Below are positions 1 through 6,907 of a stretch of DNA of 64,000 nt, piece by piece (the first letter of the stretch is position 1; every line of letters starts with the position of its first letter). Position numbers and translations under genes: made by a program. Source of the stretch: Actinomadura sp. WMMA1423 (GTDB lineage: Bacteria; Actinomycetota; Actinomycetes; Streptosporangiales; Streptosporangiaceae); NCBI RefSeq assembly GCF_006547145.1, contig NZ_CP041244.1:434001-498000 (forward strand), in the 5' to 3' direction. Below the pieces are notes generated by a model, which saw only the letters and a list, made by a program, of their open reading frames with translations, ran no database searches and had not been told where the DNA came from.

Positions 1-1
1 G

Positions 2-202
2 CTCGCCGACCTCGCGGGCCGCGTCCGGCAGACCGCGCGGCGGCAGCCGACCGGAGCCGCGGCCGCCGCCCACTACGCGGCCGGCAGCTGCTGCCTCGCG
101 GTCTGCGCCGTCGCCTACGCCGTGGTGTACGCGATCCAGTACCCCGCCCTGCTGGTGCTGCTGGCGTTCTGCAGCGGCATCGCCTGGCTGACCACCCTCT
201 GA
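2..202 (+). CDS. Membrane protein, C-terminal part (start outside window)
   Basis: Only the last 66 codons are inside the window; the frame is open to base 2 and ends with TGA at 200-202. An Arg/Ala-rich stretch is followed by two hydrophobic segments in the last 40 residues, so this is probably an integral membrane protein. Another small membrane protein follows after 17 bases, and the FtsK-like translocase lies further on. Small membrane genes next to such a translocase are typical of spread (Spd) genes in actinomycete conjugative elements, but that role is inferred from position only. Confidence 0.55.
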   Translation, partial: LADLAGRVRQTARRQPTGAAAAAHYAAGSCCLAVCAVAYAVVYAIQYPALLVLLAFCSGIAWLTTL

Positions 203-219
203 CCTCAGAAGGAAAGATC

Positions 220-687
220 ATGAACGGAATCGTCGCCGCCGGGACGACCGCGGGGGCCGCGACCGCCGCGGTGATGGCGTACGCCATCCGCTGGGCGCTG
301 GCGGAAAAGCGGATCCTGCCGACCGTGCGGATGCTGATGATGCTTCTGGCCGGAGCGTGCGCAGCGGTGGCATTCGGCACGTGGGTCGTGATGGCGTTCG
401 GGCTGCTCCGCCGGTTCGGCTCGGACAACCTTTCCGACGGCACCGCCGCGATCATCGTCGCGTTTCCGGCCGTGGCCGTACTGATCAGCGGCATCTTCGT
501 TGCGCACAGCCTGCACCCGAAGAACAAGCCAGCGACCCGGGACGAGTGGGCGGCGTTCATCTTGCCGCTCGCGTTCGTCATGGGTATCGGTGGCGCGCTC
601 GGCGCGGTAGGCGACAGCCTGACCCACGGCGCCAGCGACATGGCCGTGAACATGGCCGCGTACCTGGTCGGCGGGGCGGGCCGCTGA
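220..687 (+). CDS. Small multi-span membrane protein, possible spread/transfer accessory
   Basis: This 155-residue protein has an AAGGAAAG ribosome binding site 4 bases before the ATG. Hydrophobic segments lie near residues 5-27, 39-62, 76-95 and 107-128, so it is a polytopic membrane protein. No catalytic motif is visible. Its TGA overlaps the ATG of the next gene (TGATG), which implies translational coupling. The position just before an FtsK/TraB-like translocase suggests a Spd-type mating accessory role, but the family was not recognised from sequence. Confidence 0.7.
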   Translation: MNGIVAAGTTAGAATAAVMAYAIRWALAEKRILPTVRMLMMLLAGACAAVAFGTWVVMAFGLLRRFGSDNLSDGTAAIIVAFPAVAVLISGIFVAHSLHPKNKPATRDEWAAFILPLAFVMGIGGALGAVGDSLTHGASDMAVNMAAYLVGGAGR

Positions 688-1646
688 TGGACCGGGCAGC
701 CGCCGCCGCGCTCGCGGTCGCGTTCACCGCCTGGATGGGCTGGGTCGGCTACGTCCACTCGGAGGAGTGGGTCAAGACCGCTAAGCGGTGGCGCGCCGGG
801 CTGACCGGCGACGGCTACGCGCGCTGGGCCGCCAAGCACGACGGCGAGGCCGCAGAGGTGCTGCTGTCGGCCGTGGCGACCGTGACGCGCCAAACGACCC
901 GCGCAGCTCGTGCAACGCAGTCGTTCGTCCGCCGCCGCTCCGTACGGCCCGCCCCAGGATTGCCCGCACCGTCCGAGAGCACCGACCCGACCGGCGACGC
1001 CCAGCCGGACACCCCGCCCGAACCCGCCAGGCAGGACCCGGCCCCCGACCCCGCACCCGACCCCGATGAAGCCGGCGTCCCGGACCCGCCGGACACCGGT
1101 CCGACACCTGAGGCCCCGACCCGCCCCACACCCGGCCCTGCACCCGACCCCGCCCCGCTTGGAGAACCCATGTCCCTCACAAACCGACCGACCAACGGTG
1201 AGATCGTCGGCCTGCAGGCCGTCCTGGCGAACTGGGGCCGCCTGGTCACCGCGGGGACCACCCACCACGCCCAGGCCGGACAGGTCACCAAGTCCGCGAG
1301 CAATATCGCCGCGGCCTCCGAGGCGCTCTGCTCGCAGATCAACGAGACGCTGACGCTGCTGTCGCAGCTGGAGCACGCCTGCTACCGGCACAAGCTGGAG
1401 CCCGCCGCGCTGACGCGCGTGCACGAGGCCATGGAAGCCGCCGGCGCCGCGCTCAACGCGCAGCGACGCGCCCACAACGAGCTGGGCGCCGCTGCCACCA
1501 GCCTGCGCACCGCCGCCGCCGCGCAGGGCACGGCGGTCCAGGCGTACCGAGCGGCGCTCGACTACCTCAACCGCACGCACCGGATCAAGGCCGAGGTCGA
1601 GGCGGGCACCGGTGCGCGCTCCGACCGCGACTTCGGCACCACCTGA
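687..1646 (+). CDS. Membrane-anchored protein with Pro/Asp-rich linker and helical C-terminus
   Basis: The start is the ATG overlapping the upstream stop; a longer open frame upstream only shadows the previous gene. The 319 residues comprise an N-terminal hydrophobic segment (about 3-22), an Arg-rich region, a low-complexity Pro/Asp/Ala linker (about 95-165, repeats of PAPDPAPDPD type), and a C-terminal domain (about 170-310) that looks alpha-helical and coiled-coil-like, rich in Ala, Gln and Glu. The layout suggests a membrane-tethered structural protein acting with the FtsK-like translocase encoded next. No enzymatic motif was seen. Confidence 0.65.
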   Translation: MDRAAAAALAVAFTAWMGWVGYVHSEEWVKTAKRWRAGLTGDGYARWAAKHDGEAAEVLLSAVATVTRQTTRAARATQSFVRRRSVRPAPGLPAPSESTDPTGDAQPDTPPEPARQDPAPDPAPDPDEAGVPDPPDTGPTPEAPTRPTPGPAPDPAPLGEPMSLTNRPTNGEIVGLQAVLANWGRLVTAGTTHHAQAGQVTKSASNIAAASEALCSQINETLTLLSQLEHACYRHKLEPAALTRVHEAMEAAGAALNAQRRAHNELGAAATSLRTAAAAQGTAVQAYRAALDYLNRTHRIKAEVEAGTGARSDRDFGTT

Positions 1647-1678
1647 ACCGCACACCACCAGGAGGAGGGAAGACGCCG

Positions 1679-3670
1679 ATGGGCAAGCGGAGCCGGGAAC
1701 TCGCAGAGATGCGGCAGGAGATGGAGCTGCTGCGCGCGCAAGTCGCCGCCCAGGCTGAGGCTGCACCGCCTACGCCCGTGCCCCGGGAAGGCCTCGATGC
1801 CCGCGGCCTCGGCGGGCAGCGCGCCGACCGGTTCACTCGCCGCACGTTCCGGCACCGCAAGCACCTCGCGCCGCTGGCCCTGATGGGCGGCCTGCACGCC
1901 GCTGCGGCGGCGGCGCACGCCACCTCGGCCGCCCCGCCGGTCGTCGCCGGCGCCGCAGCCGGCGCCGGCCTGGTGTGGTGGGGGCTGCGCGGGCGACGCC
2001 GCCTCGACCGGGCACCAGAGCGGCTGTACGGCGCGACGGTGTGGGCGGCCGGCACTGCATGGGCGACAGCAGCGACCGGAATCGGAGTGACCGCAGTCGA
2101 CAGCGCGCTGTGGACCACCGGCGCGGCGCTGGCCGTCCCGTGGTGGGTGCATCACCGGGTCCGTCCCCGCCGCCCCGAACCCGAAGCGCCCGCGCTGGGG
2201 TGGGTCGAGGAGATCCGCGAGGTCTGGGCCGCGCGTGTCGCATGCCCGCAGGGCCCCTTGCCCGGCTCACGGCTACTGGACGTGCGTGAGAGCCCTGGCG
2301 GGTGGCGCGCGACGATCGAACTCGAGGACGGCACCTCCGACACCGCCCAGGCCCGCGTGAAGGACATCGGAGCGCGGCTGAAGCTGCGCGCCGATCAGCT
2401 GTCGATCGAGCCGCACCCGCACGGCCTGCACCTGGCGGTGATCCTCGTCCAGCCAGACAACCCGCTGGCCACGGTGCGGCACTGGGAAGGCCCCACCCTG
2501 GACGTCCACACCGGGGTATCGCAGATCGGCATCTACGCCGATCTGGAGCCGGTCCGGTACCGGCATTGGCGGCGCGGGCACGGCCCCGTCCACACCCTCA
2601 TCGCCGGGACTACCGACGCGGGCAAGTCCGCGCTGGTGAAGATGCTCCTCGCCGAGGAGCGCCACTCGGGGCTGGTGCTGTCGTGGCTAATCGACCCGCA
2701 GCGCGGCCAGTCCTACTCCGGCTGGAAGAAGTCCGTGCACCGGTTCGCCGGCACGCTGCCCGAGGCCCGCAAGCTGCTGTTCCAGGCGCGGGCCCGCATG
2801 TACGCCCGCAACGAGCTGCTCTCCAACCTGGAGTGGACGGACGAGCGGGGCCGGCTCATCGAGGGCGTGGAGGACTTCACGCCGGGCGACCCCCGCCACG
2901 GCCTGCCGCTGCTCGCGATCACGATCGACGAGGCGCAGGTCATCCTCTCCGACGACATCTGCTGCGCGCTGGTCGAGGAGATCATCGCGATGTCCCGCAA
3001 GTGCGGGATCAAGATCAGACTTCTCACCCAAGTCCCGCTACAGGGGTCGCTGGGCGACTCGCAGCAGATCAAGGACGCCGTCGCGTCCGGCAACGTGGTC
3101 GTGCTCCGTACCGCCAACCCCCTGTCCGGTGGGGCGGCGTTCAATGGCGCGATGCCCGTCGATCCCGTGATGCTGCCGAAGGAGTGGCCGGACGGGACAT
3201 CCACCAGCGGGCTGGGGTTCGTTTTCGCGCCGGGCGCGGATCGGCCGACGACCATGCGGACGCTTCTGCCCGTCGACGCCTACGGCTGGTCGCAGTCCGG
3301 TGAGCCCGCCGTCGCCGATGACGTGGTGGGGGAAGTTCCCGAGCTCGACGAGGACGGTCGGCCGATACCGCCTCCGATCGAGGAGACCTCCCCGGCCACC
3401 GCGGCGGCGGGGGAGGCTCACGCCGCCGCCAAGCCGCGGGCCCGGGACCGGGTCCTGGCGCTGTTCGCCGACGGTCGCAGCCGCACGGCGATCGAGGTCA
3501 AGCAGCACTTCTACTCGCTGCCCGAGGCCGAGCAGATCGCCGGCCGCACGGTCGTGCTCGCCCTGCAGCAGCTCACCGAGGCCGGGCTCCTGAACCACCA
3601 GGAGCGCGGCCCGTACCAGATCAGCGACGCTGGCCGCGAAGCTGTCGCGCCGCGGCTGGCCGCAGTTTGA
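1679..3670 (+). CDS. FtsK/SpoIIIE-type DNA translocase (TraB/TraSA-like)
   Basis: This 663-residue protein starts at an ATG behind a strong GGAGGAGGG site. Two hydrophobic segments lie near residues 60-90 and 125-155. The motor domain has a Walker A motif GTTDAGKS (about 310-317) and a Walker B motif LLAITIDEAQ (Asp417, Glu418). The last 75 residues form a winged-helix-like domain, similar in position to the gamma domain that reads DNA sequence in FtsK/TraB proteins. Proteins of this class move double-stranded DNA between mycelia as hexamers at the membrane. The size, membrane anchor and neighbouring recombinase fit an actinomycete integrative conjugative element. Confidence 0.88.
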   Translation: MGKRSRELAEMRQEMELLRAQVAAQAEAAPPTPVPREGLDARGLGGQRADRFTRRTFRHRKHLAPLALMGGLHAAAAAAHATSAAPPVVAGAAAGAGLVWWGLRGRRRLDRAPERLYGATVWAAGTAWATAATGIGVTAVDSALWTTGAALAVPWWVHHRVRPRRPEPEAPALGWVEEIREVWAARVACPQGPLPGSRLLDVRESPGGWRATIELEDGTSDTAQARVKDIGARLKLRADQLSIEPHPHGLHLAVILVQPDNPLATVRHWEGPTLDVHTGVSQIGIYADLEPVRYRHWRRGHGPVHTLIAGTTDAGKSALVKMLLAEERHSGLVLSWLIDPQRGQSYSGWKKSVHRFAGTLPEARKLLFQARARMYARNELLSNLEWTDERGRLIEGVEDFTPGDPRHGLPLLAITIDEAQVILSDDICCALVEEIIAMSRKCGIKIRLLTQVPLQGSLGDSQQIKDAVASGNVVVLRTANPLSGGAAFNGAMPVDPVMLPKEWPDGTSTSGLGFVFAPGADRPTTMRTLLPVDAYGWSQSGEPAVADDVVGEVPELDEDGRPIPPPIEETSPATAAAGEAHAAAKPRARDRVLALFADGRSRTAIEVKQHFYSLPEAEQIAGRTVVLALQQLTEAGLLNHQERGPYQISDAGREAVAPRLAAV

Positions 3671-3696
3671 ACACCATCGAACAGAGGAGAACGACG

Positions 3697-4008
3697 ATGA
3701 TCACCGATTCGGTTCGCGTGCCCGCCCGCCGTCCGGCGCCCCGCCCGCGCCCGCCTGCGCGCCGTGCGGTGCAGCCCGTGGGGGCGTGGGACGACGTCGA
3801 CCGGACGCTGCTGTCGCAGCTGGCCGGCGGGGCGCTGACGATGGAGCGCCTCGCGGTCGCTGCCGGGTGGTCGCCGGGCCTGGTGAAGGATCAGCTGATC
3901 GCCTACGCCGCGCGCGGCCTGGTGGTCAAGGACGGGCAGACCGGGCGGTACGAGCTGACGTCGGCGGGCCGGGAGCGTCTCTCCGCCCTGACCAGCGGAT
4001 CAAGGTGA
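3697..4008 (+). CDS. Small winged-helix protein
   Basis: The start is the ATG at 3697, 7 bases after AGAGGAGA; an alternative TTG at 3667 overlaps the previous stop but has no site. The 103 residues begin with an Arg/Pro-rich tail and continue with a winged-helix domain (about 35-100) in which a helical Ala/Leu-rich part is followed by a wing-like GRYELTSAGRERL segment. The domain resembles the C-terminal domain of the preceding translocase, so it may bind the same DNA or be a stand-alone version of it. A regulatory or DNA-recognition role is inferred. Confidence 0.65.
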   Translation: MITDSVRVPARRPAPRPRPPARRAVQPVGAWDDVDRTLLSQLAGGALTMERLAVAAGWSPGLVKDQLIAYAARGLVVKDGQTGRYELTSAGRERLSALTSGSR

Positions 4009-4052
4009 CTCGACAGAACGCCAATTCCCATCAGTCACATGATCGTTTCGGT

Positions 4053-5111
4053 ATGTCCGCGATGACCGGAACGCTCCCCCGCGACGGCCAGGCGCTGGCG
4101 GTGCCGGTTGTGCGCGGCCCCGCCGGGCTGGTCCTGGCCGAGCGACCGGACCCGTGCCCAGCGGCCACCTACGTCGACTCGCTCGACTCGGCCGCCTCCC
4201 GCCACACGATGCGCCAGCGCCTCCACAAGGTCGGCGCGCTGATGATCACCGTCCCGGAGGGGGAAGCCACTCCCCCACCCGAACAGGTCGCGTGGTGGCT
4301 GCTGCGGTTCGAGCACACACAGGCGATCCGCGCCGCGCTCCGCGAGGAGACCACACCGAAGGGCGAGAGGTGGTCGCCGGCGTACGTCAACCAGCACCTG
4401 GTGGCGCTGCGGTGCGTGCTGCGGTTCTCTCGCCGCCACCAGCTCATGTCCGCGGACGACTTCGAGGCAGCCGCCGACGTCGCGCCCGTGCGGGGGCACC
4501 GCGAGCAGGCAGGGCGCGCCGTCGGCGAGGACGAGATCGACAAGCTGTTGCGCGCGTGCCTCGCCGACGACGACAACCCCGTGCGCGGGGTCCGGGACGC
4601 GGCGCTCATCGCCCTCATGCACGCGACCGGCGTCCGCCGCGAGGAAGCTGTGCTGGCCCGCCGCGCCGACTATGACGCCGCTCGGCGCACACTGCGGATC
4701 GTCGGGAAGGGCAACAAGCAGCGCACCGTCTACGTCCACAAGCGCGCGGCGGAGTGGCTCAACGCCTGGCTCGCGCTGCTGCCGGCGGGCCCGGGGCCGC
4801 TGTTCCGGCCCGTGCACTGGGCCGGAACAGTCCAAGCCCGCGGACTCAAGCCCAGCTCGGTGAACTACATCATCACGACACGCTGCACGGAGGCGCGCGT
4901 CGCGGTGTTCACCCCGCACGACCTGCGCCACACATTCATCTCCAACTACCTCGCCGTCGGCGGGGACGTCGTGCTGGCCCAGCGACAGGCCGGGCACGCC
5001 AGCGTCGCCACCACCGCCGGCTACGACCGCCGCGACGACGTCGTTCTGCAGGAGACCGTGGAACTGCTGTACCTCCCGACGCCAGCGGAGCTCCACGCGC
5101 TCGCCGCCTAA
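4053..5111 (+). CDS. int: Tyrosine recombinase/integrase
   Basis: This is a 352-residue phage-type integrase. An N-terminal SAM-like core-binding region (about 30-135) precedes the catalytic domain. The catalytic residues are present: Arg195 in ATGVRREE, a Lys in the beta-hairpin GKGNKQR, His289 and Arg292 in HDLRH, His315 in GHASVATT, and nucleophile Tyr324. The start at ATG 4053 was chosen because upstream codons shadow the previous gene; ATG 4062 is possible. No good ribosome binding site is visible. It probably integrates the element that encodes the upstream FtsK-like protein. The attachment site was not found. Confidence 0.88.
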   Translation: MSAMTGTLPRDGQALAVPVVRGPAGLVLAERPDPCPAATYVDSLDSAASRHTMRQRLHKVGALMITVPEGEATPPPEQVAWWLLRFEHTQAIRAALREETTPKGERWSPAYVNQHLVALRCVLRFSRRHQLMSADDFEAAADVAPVRGHREQAGRAVGEDEIDKLLRACLADDDNPVRGVRDAALIALMHATGVRREEAVLARRADYDAARRTLRIVGKGNKQRTVYVHKRAAEWLNAWLALLPAGPGPLFRPVHWAGTVQARGLKPSSVNYIITTRCTEARVAVFTPHDLRHTFISNYLAVGGDVVLAQRQAGHASVATTAGYDRRDDVVLQETVELLYLPTPAELHALAA

Positions 5112-5121
5112 CCCCCGACCA

Positions 5122-5138
5122 GGCCTCCACTGGAGGCC
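5122..5138 (+). terminator. Short hairpin after the integrase
   Basis: GGCCTCC and GGAGGCC are separated by ACT, 10 bases after the integrase stop. There is no T-tract, so termination is only possible. Confidence 0.35.
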
Positions 5139-5187
5139 CTTCCCCGACAATGGCGCTACGGCGCCCCGAAACACACGAAGGACGATC

Positions 5188-5799
5188 ATGAACACCGTCA
5201 TCTACCTCCGCATCGCGGAGGGCATGAGCAGCGACCTGAGCCGCGCTGAGGACGCGTGCCGCGCGCTCGCGGCCCGCCGGGGCTGGGAGGTCACCGAGGT
5301 CTACCGGGACGTCGCCAGCGGTATGGACAACAACCGGCCGGGCTACGTGCGGCTGAAGGAGACGATCGCGGCCGGCCAGGTCACCCGCGTGATCAGCATG
5401 TCGCCGGAGATGCTGACCCGGGACCACGCTGAGGCCGAGCGCCTGGTGCAACTCGCCGACGAACACGGCGTCCAACTGCACGGCGTGTGGAGCGATGCGT
5501 CGCTGATGGGTGCGCCCCGGGCCGAGGTCGAGGCGGCCATGGCCTCCCGCGTCGCGGTCGACCGCGTGGACGAGCCTGGCGACGAACGCGTCGAGGTCTT
5601 CGTGATGATGACGTTCGGCGAGTTCGCCGAGCTGGTGTTCGGGACCCGCACGACGGAGAACCCGCTGCGGGTCCCGGCCGTCGACATCGTCCGCGACACC
5701 GGTGTCCCGCTCGCCGAGCTGCCGGGCAAGCGGTTCACCGCGGTGGCGACCGAGGACCCCGAGCACGGGCAGCGCGTCACCGCCTATCGACGCGCCTGA
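5188..5799 (+). CDS. Serine-recombinase-like protein without catalytic serine
   Basis: This 203-residue protein follows GAAGGA and starts at ATG. Residues 1-110 match the resolvase N-terminal fold: YLRIAEG at 6-12, a Gly-Trp-Glu-Val strand, an SG..NNRPGY segment and a MLTRD helix start. In gamma-delta resolvase Tyr6, Arg8 and Ser10 lie in this first motif; here Tyr6 and Arg8 are kept but position 10 is Ala. The Asp-Arg-Leu-x-Arg motif is Glu-Met-Leu-x-Arg, so a second key arginine is also lost. There is no resolvase HTH tail; the C-terminal 90 residues are unassigned. It is most likely catalytically inactive, perhaps a regulator or accessory factor of the adjacent integrase. Confidence 0.7.
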   Translation: MNTVIYLRIAEGMSSDLSRAEDACRALAARRGWEVTEVYRDVASGMDNNRPGYVRLKETIAAGQVTRVISMSPEMLTRDHAEAERLVQLADEHGVQLHGVWSDASLMGAPRAEVEAAMASRVAVDRVDEPGDERVEVFVMMTFGEFAELVFGTRTTENPLRVPAVDIVRDTGVPLAELPGKRFTAVATEDPEHGQRVTAYRRA

Positions 5800-5895
5800 C
5801 CGCTCCCCCGGCGCGGTCTGTCTGCGGCCCGTCGCCCGTTGTCGCGGGTGGCGGGCCGTTTCACGTGCCGGCTCCCTGGCCCGGACCAAATCTCA

Positions 5896-6022
5896 AGAAA
5901 AGCCTTGCGTTACGTATGGGTTTTCGGTAGTGTTTGTGATGTCGGAACGGAGCGGGGGTGACAGCCCCTCCGGACCGGCGGGTCCCGGAATCTGCCGGTG
6001 ATCCTTGACAACTCCAGAGAGG
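5896..6022 (+). promoter_or_regulatory. Promoter and leader, copy 1 of a repeated element
   Basis: This stretch of about 125 bp recurs almost unchanged at 9214-9340. It has a promoter-like TTGCGT (5905-5910), a 17-base spacer and TAGTGT (5928-5933). A 20-codon leader ORF starts at ATG 5939, about where transcription should begin, and reads MSERSGGDSPSGPAG; it ends at 6001. The same bases fold as GGGG-TGACAG-CCCC and as TCCGGACC-GGCG-GGTCCCGGA (one-base bulge); the two hairpins share the TCCG bases, so they compete. The conserved ends are GGGGTGACAG (5955) and TGACAACTCC (6006-6015). Regulation by leader translation or an RNA switch is inferred. Confidence 0.6.
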
Positions 6023-6030
6023 GCTTCCAG

Positions 6031-6468
6031 GTGGAAGACGAATTCGCGGGCAAGTCGCGCGAGGACTTCCTGACCACGGTCGTTGTGATGTGGGAGATGC
6101 TGCGTGAGCTGTGCTCCCGCTTCCCGATCCCGGTCGGGCTCCCGGAACTGCTGGTCGATGCCCCCGCCTCCGTCCAGGAGGCGTGCGCTGCGGTCCAGCG
6201 AGCACGGGATGAACTGCTCCCCGCGCAATCCCTCCCCGCCACGACGGAGGCGCTGATCGCCGAGGGGGCGCTGGAAATGCTCCACGCGCTCCTGATGGTC
6301 CAGCACACCGACGTGTTCGGGTTCACCGAATGGCACGCGGAACTGTGGTTCCGCTGCCTGGAGCGAGTCAGGTTCATGTGCGTGCGCACGACCGGCTCGC
6401 TCAAGCTGATGGCCAGGGAAGAGCGAGACCGCTTCCCCGGCACCGGCGAGCCGCCCGAGCAGGAGTGA
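6031..6468 (+). CDS. Uncharacterised small helical protein, paralogue 1 of 3
   Basis: The family is not recognised. The GTG at 6031 was chosen because it follows AGAGAGGG and matches the start of the paralogue at 9352. The 145 residues look all-helical. A segment FPIPVGL, then a block with RARDELLPAQ, aligns with LPLPIGL and RARMELLDAQ in the proteins at 9352 and 9839. The C-terminus is charged (RDRFPGTGEPPEQE). No catalytic or metal-binding motif was seen. It is a single-gene transcription unit, with its own promoter/leader before it and a perfect hairpin terminator just after the stop. Confidence 0.65.
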   Translation: MEDEFAGKSREDFLTTVVVMWEMLRELCSRFPIPVGLPELLVDAPASVQEACAAVQRARDELLPAQSLPATTEALIAEGALEMLHALLMVQHTDVFGFTEWHAELWFRCLERVRFMCVRTTGSLKLMAREERDRFPGTGEPPEQE

Positions 6469-6473
6469 CCAAG

Positions 6474-6503
6474 ACGGCCCCCGGCATTCCAGCCGGGGGC
6501 CGT
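6474..6503 (+). terminator. Terminator of paralogue 1
   Basis: A perfect 12-bp stem (ACGGCCCCCGGC and its complement) with a six-base loop begins 6 bases after the stop codon. It ends with TT only. Confidence 0.7.
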
Positions 6504-6619
6504 TCCCATGTCCGCCCACCGCCCCGTCTAGCCCTCTATAAACGCGTCTAGGGTCACGCTCCCCACACCTGCCGATATGAGCATGCGCTGCCCACCTACG
6601 TCGCCCTACGGTCGATCAC

Positions 6620-6723
6620 GCGCGTCAGGCCCGGCGTCCGCACGGGTTGAAGCCCGTCGGTTACCTCGGCATGGACCCTCGGTGGGCGTTCCCTCATCCG
6701 TGCGGGCACCAGGCCTGACGCGC
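6620..6723 (+). ncRNA. Candidate Y RNA (Ro60-binding) upstream of the TROVE gene
   Basis: Ends 6620-6631 and 6712-6723 (GCGCGTCAGGCC and its exact complement) form a 12-bp stem. After a symmetric 6/6 internal loop a second perfect 8-bp helix follows (6638-6645 with 6698-6705). The enclosed 52 bases contain a small hairpin. A long terminal stem interrupted by an internal loop is the general plan of Y RNAs, which bind Ro60 through that stem. Bacterial Y RNAs are often encoded next to the Ro60 orthologue, and here the TROVE gene begins 185 bases downstream. No open frame fits this stretch. Assignment rests on structure and context. Confidence 0.55.
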
Positions 6724-6730
6724 AGGGGGA

Positions 6731-6832
6731 AGCGGGGCGGGTTGACGCCCGTCGGTTATCGAATCCCAACTGGGCGTCCAGGTTCGATTCCTGGGGCCGC
6801 TACGGCGGTCTGGTGTAACGGCAGCACACCAG
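6731..6832 (+). ncRNA. tRNA-like module and hairpin, possible Y RNA effector domain
   Basis: A canonical T-arm CCAGG-TTCGATT-CCTGG (6778-6794) is followed by GGCCGCT and A. The last five of those bases pair with AGCGG at 6731-6735, so the span 6731-6802 has tRNA size. The middle forms a bulged 9-bp stem with a 10-base loop instead of D- and anticodon arms, so it is not a functional tRNA. A perfect 7-bp hairpin (6810-6816 with 6826-6832) follows. Bacterial YrlA Y RNAs carry a tRNA-mimicking domain, which this resembles. The bases around GGGTTGA, GCCCGTCGGTTA are shared with the stem-loop at 6644-6662, so this may be a second related RNA. Confidence 0.5.
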
Positions 6833-6907
6833 TCGAATGAACCCGGTGGGCACCACCTCATCCGCTCCCGCTCCCCTCCCCCGCTTCCCGGCCGGCCTGG
6901 AGCCCTC

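Noticed and set aside
4035..5201. Minus-strand frame of 388 codons opposite the integrase
   Set aside because: Antisense shadow in GC-rich DNA; the plus strand has complete tyrosine recombinase motifs.
6731..6802. Functional tRNA gene or tRNA-derived attachment site for the integrase
   Set aside because: T-arm and acceptor fit, but there is no anticodon arm of correct size and the acceptor has only five pairs; the context next to a TROVE gene explains it better as a tRNA-like RNA. An att role is not excluded.
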